DNA of 12,817 nucleotides from DAHUZL01 sp035533215 (GCA_035533215.1 DATLUG010000049.1:1-12817), one strand, 5' to 3'; counted from the first letter of the stretch, positions 1 through 6,765 are shown. Translations and numbers: made by a program. Notes: generated from the letters alone by a model not told the origin.

Positions 1-36
1 TCCCCGGGAACCCGGCTTCCGTCAGACTGGCGCCGG

Positions 37-1299
37 ATGCCACCCAGCGCCAAGCCCCACTGGGAGGACCTCTTCCGGGAGGTCGTCCAGACCGACACCT
101 GCAGCGGGTGTGCCGCCTGCGTGGTGGCCTGCCCCCGCAAGGTCCTCGGCTACCAGGACACCCGCCCGTTCCAGATGGACGAGCCGTCCGGCCCCGCCGA
201 TTGCCGATTCGGCCAGGCGGGCTGCGACGCCTGCGTCCGCGCCTGCCACCGCTTCCACCTCGACACCGACGCCATCGAGCTGGAGCGGTTCGGCCGGGCC
301 CGGGCGCCCGAGGAGCTGGCCGGGATGGTGCGCGGCCAGCTCGCCCTGCGGGCCACCGCCCCGGCGGCGGCCCGCCGCGGCCAGGACGGCGGGATGGTGT
401 CGGCGCTCCTCATCTGGGCCCTGGAGACGGACCGGATCGACGGCGCCATCGTCGCGGGGCCGGTCCCGGGACAGCCCTGGCGGGCCCAGCCGACCCTGGT
501 CGAGACCGCCGAGCAGGTGCTGGCCTGCGCCGGCTCCTACTACACCTACTCCCCCAACCTCCTGGCCCTCGCCGAGGCCGAGCCCGACCGGCGGCTGGCG
601 CTGGTGTCGGTGCCGTGCCAGGTGTCGGGGGCGGTGAAGAGCCAGTGGCGCAAGCTGAAGCGGTTCCGCTCGGTGGTGTTCACGGTCGGCCTCATGTGCA
701 GCGAGACGTTCACCGAGACCGGCTTTCTCGATGAGCTGCTGGTCGACCGGCTCCAGCTCGACCTCCGCCAGGTCCGCAAGATCAACGTCAAGGGCCGGGT
801 CCTCGTGTACACCGACCAGGCGGACCGGGGCCGGCTCGGCCGGGGGCCGGTCGAGGGGAGCAATGCCCGCCTCGGCGCCGACGGGATCATCGAGATCCCC
901 CTCAAGGAGGCCCGGCCGACCGCGCGCCCCCAGTGCCACTGGTGCCCCGACTTCGCCGCCGAGTGGGCCGACCTCGCCGCCGGCGGCCTCGGGCTCGAGG
1001 GCTGGACGATCACCCTCCTGCGCACCGAGACCGGGGAGGCCTGGGTGCAGGGCCTGCTGGCGGCGGGGCGGCTGGAGGCCCGTGCGGCGGCTGAGTTCCC
1101 GTCCGCCCTGGCGGTGCTGGAGCGCCTCAGCCGGGTGCAGCGGCTCCGGCCCGTGCGCCAGCGCGCCCGGCTGGACCCGGCGGTGCCGACCGGGTACGAC
1201 GGCAGCTCGGCCCTCCGCCCGGTTCCCGCGGCCCCGCAGGCGGCGGTCCCCACGGCCAGCGGGTCGCCGCCGGCCCCCACGGCCAAAGCCGGCGGATGA
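37..1299 (+). CDS. FrhB-type coenzyme F420 hydrogenase/dehydrogenase beta-subunit-like Fe-S flavoprotein
   Basis: This 420-residue protein has the layout of the F420 hydrogenase/dehydrogenase beta-subunit family (FrhB/FpoF), whose members pass electrons between an F420-type or other partner, FAD and Fe-S clusters. Residues 22-32 are a [4Fe-4S] ligand set (C22, C25, C28, C32, then P33). A second set is C56, C63, C66, C70. The FrhB core follows, with C194 in a VPCQ motif, C221 in a GLMCSE motif, and C300/C303 in CHWCPDF near the start of the C-terminal domain. Residues from about 370 are a Pro/Ala-rich, probably disordered tail. The ATG at 37 lies about 20 residues before the first cysteine, which is normal, but the frame stays open to the window edge, so an upstream start is possible. 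The stop overlaps the next start (ATGA), so the two genes are coupled. F420 use itself is not shown; family members also occur in polysaccharide loci. Confidence 0.85.
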   Translation: MPPSAKPHWEDLFREVVQTDTCSGCAACVVACPRKVLGYQDTRPFQMDEPSGPADCRFGQAGCDACVRACHRFHLDTDAIELERFGRARAPEELAGMVRGQLALRATAPAAARRGQDGGMVSALLIWALETDRIDGAIVAGPVPGQPWRAQPTLVETAEQVLACAGSYYTYSPNLLALAEAEPDRRLALVSVPCQVSGAVKSQWRKLKRFRSVVFTVGLMCSETFTETGFLDELLVDRLQLDLRQVRKINVKGRVLVYTDQADRGRLGRGPVEGSNARLGADGIIEIPLKEARPTARPQCHWCPDFAAEWADLAAGGLGLEGWTITLLRTETGEAWVQGLLAAGRLEARAAAEFPSALAVLERLSRVQRLRPVRQRARLDPAVPTGYDGSSALRPVPAAPQAAVPTASGSPPAPTAKAGG

Positions 1300-2630
1300 G
1301 CGCGGACGGTGGGGAGGTCCGCTCCGCCGCCACCAGGCACGGACCCGCGGCCGCACCCCGCCAGGCGATGGCCTTCGCGCTCACCCATCGCCTCTGGGCG
1401 ACGCTGGCGGTGGTGCTCCCGATGGCGGTGTTCGCCGCGGCCGCCGGCGCCTACAGCCACATCACCCCGCTCGGGCAGGCCCCCGACGAGGCCGCCCACG
1501 CCGCCTACCTGGGCCTGATCGCCCACCAGCTCCAGCTCCCCGGCCCGGGGACCCCGGAGCGGCAGCAGCCCCCCCTCTACTACCTGCTCGGCGCCGGCGT
1601 CTTCAAGCTCACCGGTGGCAACCTGGACGCCGTCCGCGACCTCTCGGTGGCCCTCGGCGCGCTGGCGGTGCTGTTCGCGGTGCTGAGCGCGCGGGTGCTC
1701 TGGCCCGGGCGCCCGGGATGGTGGCTGCTGACCGGCCTGGTGGTGGCGACCCTGCCCCAGTTCCAGTTCATCGCCGGCTCCATCAGCGACGACGCCATCG
1801 CCAACGGCACCGCGGCGTTCCTCACCTACCTGCTGGTGCGCGTCCTGCGCACCCCGGCCACCCACCGGCTGCAGCTGTGGGTGGGGCTCGGGCTCGGCCT
1901 CGCCGTGGTCAGCAAGGAGACCGACTACGCCCTGGCGGCGATCGTGGCGCTGGCCGCGCTGGTGCGCTGGTGGGGGCGCACCCGCAGGCTGGCGGCGGTG
2001 GCCCGGGTCGCGGGTCCGGCGCTGGTCGTCGCCGGCTGGTGGGTGGGCCGGAACGTGGTCGTCTTCGGCAGCCCCTTCCCCCACCTGCGGCCGGCCGAGG
2101 TGCACCCCGGCCTCACCACCAAACTCCACCACCTGAGCCAGCTCCCCAGCTGGCTCGCCATCTCCTTCCACAGCTTCGTCGGGATCTTCGGCAACCTCTC
2201 CACCCCGCTCCAGATCGCGGGCGACAGCCGCAGCGTCTTCCACGGCATCGAGGTGGCGGCGGCGGTGCTGGCCCTGGCGCTGCTGCTGGCGGCCTGGCGG
2301 AGCTGGTCCGGCTGGGACGGGTGGATGCGGCTGCTGGCGCTGGCGCTGGCGCTGATCCCTGTGGTGGCGTTCCTGCAGATGCTCGCCAACAGCGTCCTGG
2401 TCGACTACCAGGCGCAGGGGCGGTACCTGATCGTCGCCCTGCCGGCCCTGGCCCTGGGGCTCACCTTCCTCGCCCGCCGCATCGCCCAGGCGGTGCCGGT
2501 GGCGCTGGCGTGCCTGGCCGCGGCGGTGCTGGTGGCGGGGGTCGCGACGATCGACGTCGCCGGGATCCAGACGGTCGCCTTCCACCTCCTCAACACCCCG
2601 ATCGTCCCCGGCCACCTGGTCATCACCTGA
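1296..2630 (+). CDS. Polytopic membrane protein of the GT-C glycosyltransferase (GT39/ArnT-like or DUF2142) type
   Basis: This 444-residue integral membrane protein has about ten hydrophobic segments. After the first segment (about 32-52) comes an external loop with PDEAAH (63-68), the acidic pair typical of GT-C enzymes that use polyprenyl-phosphate sugars. ERQQPPLYYLL (88-98) follows, another hallmark of GT39/ArnT-like and DUF2142 proteins. Further family-like stretches are PQFQFIAGSISDDA (154-167), SKETDY (206-211), the GWWVGRN loop (247-253) and QGRYL (374-378) before the last helices. It probably transfers a lipid-linked sugar to a wall polymer, lipid or protein outside the membrane; the acceptor cannot be read. 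The ATG at 1296 overlaps the preceding stop by 4 bp; an in-frame ATG at 1368, just before the first membrane segment, is the alternative. Coupling to an FrhB-type gene suggests the pair acts in one envelope pathway, which is an inference. Confidence 0.8.
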   Translation: MSADGGEVRSAATRHGPAAAPRQAMAFALTHRLWATLAVVLPMAVFAAAAGAYSHITPLGQAPDEAAHAAYLGLIAHQLQLPGPGTPERQQPPLYYLLGAGVFKLTGGNLDAVRDLSVALGALAVLFAVLSARVLWPGRPGWWLLTGLVVATLPQFQFIAGSISDDAIANGTAAFLTYLLVRVLRTPATHRLQLWVGLGLGLAVVSKETDYALAAIVALAALVRWWGRTRRLAAVARVAGPALVVAGWWVGRNVVVFGSPFPHLRPAEVHPGLTTKLHHLSQLPSWLAISFHSFVGIFGNLSTPLQIAGDSRSVFHGIEVAAAVLALALLLAAWRSWSGWDGWMRLLALALALIPVVAFLQMLANSVLVDYQAQGRYLIVALPALALGLTFLARRIAQAVPVALACLAAAVLVAGVATIDVAGIQTVAFHLLNTPIVPGHLVIT

Positions 2631-2650
2631 CGGCGGCGCTCCCGGGGTGT

Positions 2651-2688
2651 CGGTCCCCTCGTCGTCGCCGGCACGGGGGAGGGGACCG
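2651..2688. terminator. Inverted repeat between convergent genes
   Basis: A perfect 10-bp inverted repeat (CGGTCCCCTC at 2651-2660, GAGGGGACCG at 2679-2688, 18-nt loop) lies between the convergent stops at 2630 and 2735. A smaller hairpin (CGGCCC, loop AGC, GGGCCG) follows at 2700-2714. Neither has a T-run, so this is a probable bidirectional transcription end of a GC-rich type, judged from position and symmetry. Confidence 0.5.
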
Positions 2689-2732
2689 TCTCGCCCGACC
2701 GGCCCAGCGGGCCGACGGCCCCGCCGCCGGTC

Positions 2733-3107
2733 CTAGCGGGCGCCCACCGCCAGCGCCCGGAAGGCGACCCCGGCCAGGAGCAGGGAGCCGAGCCCGACGT
2801 AGTAGGCCTCGCCGCGCCGGCTGGCCCGTCCGCTCAGGACGTACGCCACCGGCAGCACCAGCACCGACGCCACCCCGTACATGGTGTGCAGGAGGACGTT
2901 GGCGGGGCGCAGCCCACTGGAGTACAGGGTGATCCCGAACAGTCCCTGGAGCAGGGCCAGCCCCTCGGTCAGGACCAGCATCGCCCGCACCCCGGGGGGG
3001 GTCCCACCCTGGCGGCGGAGCCCGACGAAGGTCCAGCCGCACCCCACCACCCCCAGCAGGATGAGGGCGATCGCGAGCCGCTGGTGGAGGACCAGGACCG
3101 CGCTCAC
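2733..3107 (-). CDS. Small four-helix membrane protein, function unknown
   Basis: I do not recognise this 124-residue protein. It has four hydrophobic segments at about 8-30, 42-64, 70-92 and 102-120, joined by short basic loops (for example RR at 31-32 and SGRASRR at 92-98). Residues inside or at the edge of the helices that could be functional are H8 in helix 1, E48 in helix 2, H74 in an LLHTMYG motif in helix 3, and R117 in helix 4. Two buried histidines on different helices would suit heme ligation, as in small cytochrome b-like proteins, but this is only a guess. The GTG start at 3107 is supported by a purine-rich GGGAGGGG at 3115-3122 (spacing about 9). It lies 71 bp downstream of the erpA-like gene on the same strand and may be read from the same transcript. 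A run of eight C in coding sense (2994-3001) encodes part of the first loop. Confidence 0.7.
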   Translation of the reverse strand: MSAVLVLHQRLAIALILLGVVGCGWTFVGLRRQGGTPPGVRAMLVLTEGLALLQGLFGITLYSSGLRPANVLLHTMYGVASVLVLPVAYVLSGRASRRGEAYYVGLGSLLLAGVAFRALAVGAR

Positions 3108-3145
3108 CCGCAGGCCCCTCCCGCCGTCGCCCCCTCGGCGGTCAC

Positions 3146-3164
3146 GGCCCGACCGGTGCGGGCC
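3146..3164 (-). terminator. Hairpin between the erpA-like gene and the four-helix membrane gene
   Basis: GGCCCG (3146-3151) and CGGGCC (3159-3164) form a 6-bp stem with a 7-nt loop in the 71-bp gap after the erpA-like stop. There is no T-run. It may attenuate read-through into the membrane protein gene or be chance symmetry in GC-rich DNA. Confidence 0.25.
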
Positions 3165-3178
3165 TGGGGGCGGTCAGG

Positions 3179-3538
3179 TCAGCGGGAGCAGGGGCTGGCG
3201 TCGCCGCCCCCGTCGCCGGCGTCGAAGGAGTGGCCGCAGCTGCAGGTCTTGACCGCGTTGGGGTTGTGGACGGTGAAGCCGCCGCCCATGAGGCTGTCGA
3301 TGTAGTCGATCTCGGCACCCTCGAGGTAGGTGGCGCTGTAGCTGTCGACCAGGACCTTGATCCCGTCGTGCTCGATGATCGCATCGTCCTCCCGCCGCTG
3401 GTCGTCGAAGCCCATCCCGTAGGAGAAGCCCGAGCACCCCCCCTCCGACACGTACACGCGGAGGCCGAGCTCCTGGCTCTCCTGCTGTTCCATCAGGGTC
3501 TTGAGCTGCGAGAGGGCCGGCTCGGAGACGGTGATCAT
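3179..3538 (-). CDS. erpA: A-type iron-sulfur cluster carrier, ErpA/IscA-like
   Basis: This 119-residue protein is a full-length A-type carrier, which receives [2Fe-2S] or [4Fe-4S] clusters from the assembly scaffold and hands them to client enzymes in the cytoplasm. The three cluster-ligand cysteines are present: C35 in GGCSGFSY and C99/C101 in TCSCGHSF. MGFDDQ (42-47) and LEGAEIDYIDSLMGGGFTVHNPN (72-94, read as short blocks LEGAEIDYIDSL and GGGFTVHNPN) are family-typical. The tail after residue 106 is Gly/Asp-rich and carries an extra cysteine, C117. The ATG at 3538 fits the family N-terminus (ITVSEPAL); the frame is open further upstream but that translation is not protein-like and lies beyond the promoter. 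The gene stands alone on its promoter, downstream of a toxin gene. Its clients could include the Fe-S flavoprotein at 37-1299, which is inference. Confidence 0.93.
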   Translation of the reverse strand: MITVSEPALSQLKTLMEQQESQELGLRVYVSEGGCSGFSYGMGFDDQRREDDAIIEHDGIKVLVDSYSATYLEGAEIDYIDSLMGGGFTVHNPNAVKTCSCGHSFDAGDGGGDASPCSR

Positions 3539-3562
3539 GGCTGCTCGATGTCCTCGTGGCGG

Positions 3563-3579
3563 CCGGGGCGGCGCCCCGG
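3563..3579 (-). other. Hairpin in the erpA-like 5' untranslated region
   Basis: CCGGGGC (3563-3569) and GCCCCGG (3573-3579) form a perfect 7-bp stem with a 3-nt loop, between the predicted start of transcription near 3588 and the ATG at 3538. It could affect translation or stability of the mRNA. No known riboswitch or IscR-type site is recognisable. Confidence 0.3.
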
Positions 3580-3594
3580 GAAGGCCGTGCCCTA

Positions 3595-3622
3595 AGTCTA
3601 GCGCAGATCGGAGCCCGTCCAA
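3595..3622 (-). promoter_or_regulatory. Housekeeping-type promoter of the erpA-like gene
   Basis: Read on the minus strand, TTGGAC (3622-3617) and TAGACT (3600-3595) are separated by 16 bp, a good match to the -35/-10 pattern of the main sigma factor. It is the only promoter in the window with a clear -35 box. Transcription would start near 3588, leaving a leader of about 50 nt. The promoter sits just after the end of the PIN toxin gene (stop at 3639). Confidence 0.55.
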
Positions 3623-3638
3623 CCGCTCGCGGAGGCGG

Positions 3639-4079
3639 TCACCCGGTGGCGTCGGAGGCCACCGCCAGCCCCTCCCCGGCCGCCGCGGCGGCGAGCGCCC
3701 GGTCGAAGGTGAACAGAACGGTCCCCGACAATGCATCGGCCAGACTCCGCGCCGTGGCCAGGTGCCAGAGGTCGGCGCCGCGCAGGGAGCAGCGCCGGGC
3801 GAGCGCCACCATCAGCTCCGTGCCGGCGGCGAGCCGGAGCGGCCGCCAGGGGCTGCCGCCGAGCCGGCGGTGCAACCGGCTGCATTGCGCCCGCGTCAGC
3901 AGCCCGTCCCGGCGCAGCCGCTCCAGCACCGCGGCGCTCTCCGCGACCGCGAGGCTCGAGAGGCAGTGGACGCTGGGGAGGGCCAGCCAGCTTCGCGCCA
4001 GCGCCTGTCTGGGGTCGTCGGTCAGCCCGGCCAGGACCGCGGAGCTGTCCCAGTACACCGCGGGCGCTCCCTCAGCCAC
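3639..4079 (-). CDS. vapC: PIN-domain toxin (VapC-type ribonuclease)
   Basis: This 146-residue protein is a single PIN domain, the fold of VapC toxins that cleave tRNA, rRNA or mRNA with Mg2+ or Mn2+. The acidic metal-binding residues are recognisable: D11 in VYWDSSA, E47 in AVAESA, D103 in GADLWHLATA and D126 in LFTFDRAL. The length is normal. The GADLWHLATA form is the type found in short-chain PIN toxins paired with Phd-like antitoxins. The gene overlaps the antitoxin upstream by 8 bp (4072-4079), so translation is coupled. The natural RNA target cannot be inferred. An intact catalytic set suggests an active toxin. Confidence 0.85.
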   Translation of the reverse strand: MAEGAPAVYWDSSAVLAGLTDDPRQALARSWLALPSVHCLSSLAVAESAAVLERLRRDGLLTRAQCSRLHRRLGGSPWRPLRLAAGTELMVALARRCSLRGADLWHLATARSLADALSGTVLFTFDRALAAAAAGEGLAVASDATG

Positions 4080-4392
4080 GGTCGCGATCCTGCTCGAGGT
4101 AGCGGACGGCCAATCCGGGAGGCAGCAGCCCCGCGGCGATGGCCTCTGGGGGCCCCGGCGGCGACGGGCCGACGACGCCGCGCTCCACCAGCCGCGCCAG
4201 CACCGCCGCGGCGGACTCGTCCGACACCGGGACCAGCCGCGCGACCGGCCGGCCCCGGTCGGTGATCACCACCTCGGTCCCGAGCCGGACCTGGCGCAGC
4301 AGCGAGGAGAGGTGCGCCTTGGCGTCGCGGACGCTGGCGGTGGACCGCACGGGCTGGGGCAGAGCCGTGGCAGACGTGGTCACGGTGGTCAC
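4072..4392 (-). CDS. Phd/YefM-family antitoxin
   Basis: This protein of up to 106 residues has an N-terminal Phd/YefM DNA-binding domain (about 18-58, with SVRDAKAHLSSLLRQV and RGRPVARLVPV) and a longer C-terminal part that should wrap the partner PIN toxin. It is expected to neutralise the toxin encoded immediately downstream and to repress its own operon. The longest frame begins with GTG at 4392, but a TACAAT -10 box abuts that codon (4398-4393) and there is no Shine-Dalgarno. A leaderless start at the GTG at 4383 (codon 4) is therefore more likely if that box is real. The first codons contain a direct repeat of GTGACCAC, which could be part of an operator. Its N-terminal domain is clearly related to the antitoxin at 6915-7157. 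Confidence 0.85.
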   Translation of the reverse strand: MTTVTTSATALPQPVRSTASVRDAKAHLSSLLRQVRLGTEVVITDRGRPVARLVPVSDESAAAVLARLVERGVVGPSPPGPPEAIAAGLLPPGLAVRYLEQDRDRG

Positions 4393-4398
4393 ATTGTA
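4393..4398 (-). promoter_or_regulatory. -10 box of the first toxin-antitoxin operon
   Basis: TACAAT on the minus strand (4398-4393) stands out in the 42-bp gap before the antitoxin. Transcription from it would begin around 4386-4383, at or within three bases of the GTG at 4383. I see no -35 match. Confidence 0.45.
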
Positions 4399-4434
4399 CA
4401 GCGCCGGCGCGAACCGAGCCGCCAGAGCCCGTCC

Positions 4435-5034
4435 CTACCAGTAGCGCTCCTCGCGCCAGGGGTCGGCGCCGTTGTTGTAGCCGTTGCGCTCCCAGAACCC
4501 GAGCCGGTCCTCCACCCGGAACTCCACCGCCTCCACCCACTTGGCGCTCTTCCAGAAATAGCGCCGCGGCATCACCGCCCGCAGGGGGTGGCCGTGCTCC
4601 GGGCTCAGCTCCTCGCCGTCGTGGGCCCAGGCCAGCAGCGCCCCCGGGTCCAGCGCGGTTGCGATCGGCACGGTGGTGGTGAAGCCGCCGAAGCAGTGGA
4701 ACTCGACAAAGCGCGTCTGCTCGCGCATGCCCACCAGGCGGGCGAACTCCGCGAAGGCGACCCCGTGGAAGCGGTTGTCGAAGCGGCTCCAGGTGGTGAC
4801 GCAGTGGATGTCGCACACCACCTCGGTCGGCGGCAGCCGGCGGACGTCCGCGTGGGTGAGCTCGCGCTCCTCCGCCACCTCGCCGCGGACCCCAAGGCGC
4901 CAGCGATCGAGGTCGTAGCGCGGCACCTCACCGTAGTGGAGGACCGGCCACTTCTGGGTGAGGACCTGGCCGGGGGGGAGGCGGTCGGGGTCGGCCTCGA
5001 CCCTCGGATCCAGCCGGCGGTTGAAGAGGGGCAC
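4435..5034 (-). CDS. Sulfite-oxidase-like molybdopterin oxidoreductase, single domain
   Basis: This 199-residue protein is a stand-alone oxidoreductase molybdopterin-binding domain of the sulfite oxidase/YedY (MsrP) superfamily. The presumed molybdenum-ligand cysteine is C78 in CDIHCVTTWS, and CFGGFTT (114-120) with the PRRYFWKSAKW block (156-166) are family-typical. There is no Tat or Sec signal, heme domain or dimerisation domain, so it should act in the cytoplasm as a small reductase or oxidase of unknown substrate. The GTG at 5034 is chosen because a -10 box TACGAT lies exactly six bases upstream and no Shine-Dalgarno exists, implying a leaderless message. It follows the ThyX-like gene on the same strand after 42 bp that contain a strong inverted repeat. 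Molybdopterin binding is inferred from the family. Confidence 0.88.
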   Translation of the reverse strand: MPLFNRRLDPRVEADPDRLPPGQVLTQKWPVLHYGEVPRYDLDRWRLGVRGEVAEERELTHADVRRLPPTEVVCDIHCVTTWSRFDNRFHGVAFAEFARLVGMREQTRFVEFHCFGGFTTTVPIATALDPGALLAWAHDGEELSPEHGHPLRAVMPRRYFWKSAKWVEAVEFRVEDRLGFWERNGYNNGADPWREERYW

Positions 5035-5040
5035 GTCGGC

Positions 5041-5046
5041 ATCGTA
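5041..5046 (-). promoter_or_regulatory. -10 box for a leaderless molybdopterin oxidoreductase transcript
   Basis: TACGAT on the minus strand (5046-5041) is followed by six bases and then the GTG start at 5034, so transcription is predicted to begin at the start codon itself. The matching -35 area falls inside the inverted repeat at 5052-5083. Confidence 0.5.
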
Positions 5047-5051
5047 GCGGG

Positions 5052-5083
5052 CGCCTGACCGGGCCCGCGGCGCCGGTCAGGCG
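5052..5083 (-). repeat. 11-bp perfect inverted repeat at the ThyX-like stop codon
   Basis: CGCCTGACCGG (5052-5062) and CCGGTCAGGCG (5073-5083) are exact complements with a 10-nt loop. On the minus strand the second arm includes the ThyX-like TGA stop (5079-5077). It could be a hairpin ending that transcript, although no T-run follows, or an operator over the -35 area of the next gene's promoter. Confidence 0.6.
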
Positions 5084-6765
5084 GGGCGCAGCCCGTCGGC
5101 GGCCCCGTCCGGGCCGCGGTCGTGGGCCTGCCGCCCGGCCAGGCGCAGCTCGGCCGCCAGGCGCCCGATGTCGGCCGGGCCGGGAGGCTCCAGGTCGGCG
5201 AAGCGCATCGCCTCGGCGAGGTGGCGGTGACCGGCGACGTCGCGGATCGCCGCCAGCATCGCCTGGGCGACCCTGCGGTACTCGGGGTGGCCCTGGGGCT
5301 GGCTGCGCAGCTCGATGATGTGCATCGCCTCCCTGGCATTGCAGCACAGGGTCCAGCGGACCCGGTGCGCCAGCGCCAGGGCGTAGGGGGCGGCGTCGGG
5401 GCACCGCTCGCGCACGAGACCGTGGAGCGCCTCCAGCTCGCCGATGGCCCCGTCCCAGGTCGCGCGGTGACCGGCCGCCTCGACCAGGTCGGGGACCTGC
5501 GACCCGAGCTCGGGACCGAGCCCCTGCCAGACGAGGGTGGCGGGGCGGTGGCGCTGCAGGTCACGGAAGGCGCCGTAGTCGCAGACGATCTCGAAGACGT
5601 ACTCGGTGTGCTCGAGGCCGCGGCCGGGCCGGTGGCGCCGGTTGGTGCGGGGGCCGACCACGGTGGCGACCGCCTGCCCGAGGCCCTCGGCGGTGAGGCC
5701 GTCCACGAAGGCGCGCACCTGGGAAAGGGGGCCGCGCGCGTGTGGGAAGAGCGCCCCCGCCACCACCGCCCGCTCCCCCGCTGGGTCCCAGCGCACGAGC
5801 CGCACGGTCGGTTCGCCGCCCGGGGGCGCGGGCGGCCCCGCGTTCGCCGGGATCTCGGCGGCGAGCCGGGCGACGTCGCCCTCCAGCCTCGCCAGGTAGC
5901 CGGTCCACGCGCCGCCCCGCTCGGGCTGGTCGAGACGGACGAGGAAGTCGGGGATGACCGGCAGGAGCGCGCCCTGGATGGCGTCGCCGAGGGCGCGGGC
6001 CTCGGCCAGCCTGTGCACCCGCAGGCGCAGGAGGAGCGCCTCGAAGGCCTGGGCGGAGGCGAAGATCCCGACGTTGGCGGTGGCCGCCACCGGCAGCAGG
6101 CCGCGGGCGGCGTCCAGGGCAGCGGCCCGGATCGCCCGCCGGCGGGCGACCGGGTCGGGCGCGGCCGGCACGGTGGCGTCGAGGGCTCGGCGCAGGGCCG
6201 GCAGCAGCTCCCCGTAGCTCTGGAAGGCCCGGTCCATCGCGCGGCGGTAGGGGACGCCGAGCCCGCCCGCCTCCACCTCCTCGGGCACGTGGTAGCGGAA
6301 CCGCCCCCCGGGGCGGTCGGTGTACGCGACGTAGCGGGTGGACTGCTCGAGGTAGGCGCCGAAGCGTCCCCACTCGACCGCCTTGGTGCACAGGTTGGAG
6401 ATGCCCTCGCAGGCGACATGGGCTCCCGCCAGCTGGGCCACCGAGTCGTCCCCGTACTCGGTGAGGACGCGGGCGAAGAGGTCGCGGGCGCGACCCGCCC
6501 CGATGGCGTCGCCGCGCCCGTCCCGCCCCTCCTCCCCGTCGCCCTCCGTCGTCGCGCGGAACTCGTCCAGGAAGAGCCGGCGCAGGGACTTGCCGGAACG
6601 GCTGTAGCGGGCGAAGAGGGCGGCTCGGGTCGCCTCGGGCAGGTCGCGAAGCGCGAACACGGGGCCGTCGACGGAGGTGAAGTGACGGGCCAGCACCCGG
6701 CGATCGGCCTCGGTGAACGGCGGATCGGCGGCCGCGGCGGCGGGGCCGCGGGGGGCGGTGGACAT
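5077..6765 (-). CDS. Two-domain ThyX-like protein (FAD-dependent thymidylate synthase relative)
   Basis: This is a 562-residue protein (numbering below from the GTG at 6786, +7), about twice the length of ThyX, which makes dTMP from dUMP using FAD and methylenetetrahydrofolate. Both halves look ThyX-like. Half 1 has DDSVAQLAGAHVACEGIS (113-130) and LEQSTRYV (146-153). Half 2 has LEHTEYVFEIVCDYGAF (391-407), QRHR (411-414), NARE (483-486) and QGHPEYR (498-504). The ThyX signature RHRxxSxNExSxRY is incomplete in each: half 1 keeps the ExSxRY end, half 2 keeps RHR. A linker of low conservation lies around 310-345. The ATG at 6765 has GGAG six bases upstream; a GTG at 6786 with its own GGAG is an alternative adding seven residues. 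Whether it makes dTMP is unknown. Confidence 0.8.
   Translation of the reverse strand: MSTAPRGPAAAAADPPFTEADRRVLARHFTSVDGPVFALRDLPEATRAALFARYSRSGKSLRRLFLDEFRATTEGDGEEGRDGRGDAIGAGRARDLFARVLTEYGDDSVAQLAGAHVACEGISNLCTKAVEWGRFGAYLEQSTRYVAYTDRPGGRFRYHVPEEVEAGGLGVPYRRAMDRAFQSYGELLPALRRALDATVPAAPDPVARRRAIRAAALDAARGLLPVAATANVGIFASAQAFEALLLRLRVHRLAEARALGDAIQGALLPVIPDFLVRLDQPERGGAWTGYLARLEGDVARLAAEIPANAGPPAPPGGEPTVRLVRWDPAGERAVVAGALFPHARGPLSQVRAFVDGLTAEGLGQAVATVVGPRTNRRHRPGRGLEHTEYVFEIVCDYGAFRDLQRHRPATLVWQGLGPELGSQVPDLVEAAGHRATWDGAIGELEALHGLVRERCPDAAPYALALAHRVRWTLCCNAREAMHIIELRSQPQGHPEYRRVAQAMLAAIRDVAGHRHLAEAMRFADLEPPGPADIGRLAAELRLAGRQAHDRGPDGAADGLRPA

Noticed and set aside
546..2615. Very long open frame on the minus strand opposite the membrane protein
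   Set aside because: Its translation is rich in Arg, Gly, Pro, His and Gln with no motif, typical of a shadow frame in GC-rich coding DNA. The plus strand has clear family motifs.
3639..4392. Reading the first toxin-antitoxin pair as a duplicate of the second
   Set aside because: Only the antitoxin N-terminal domains resemble each other; the toxins have different motifs around their acidic residues.
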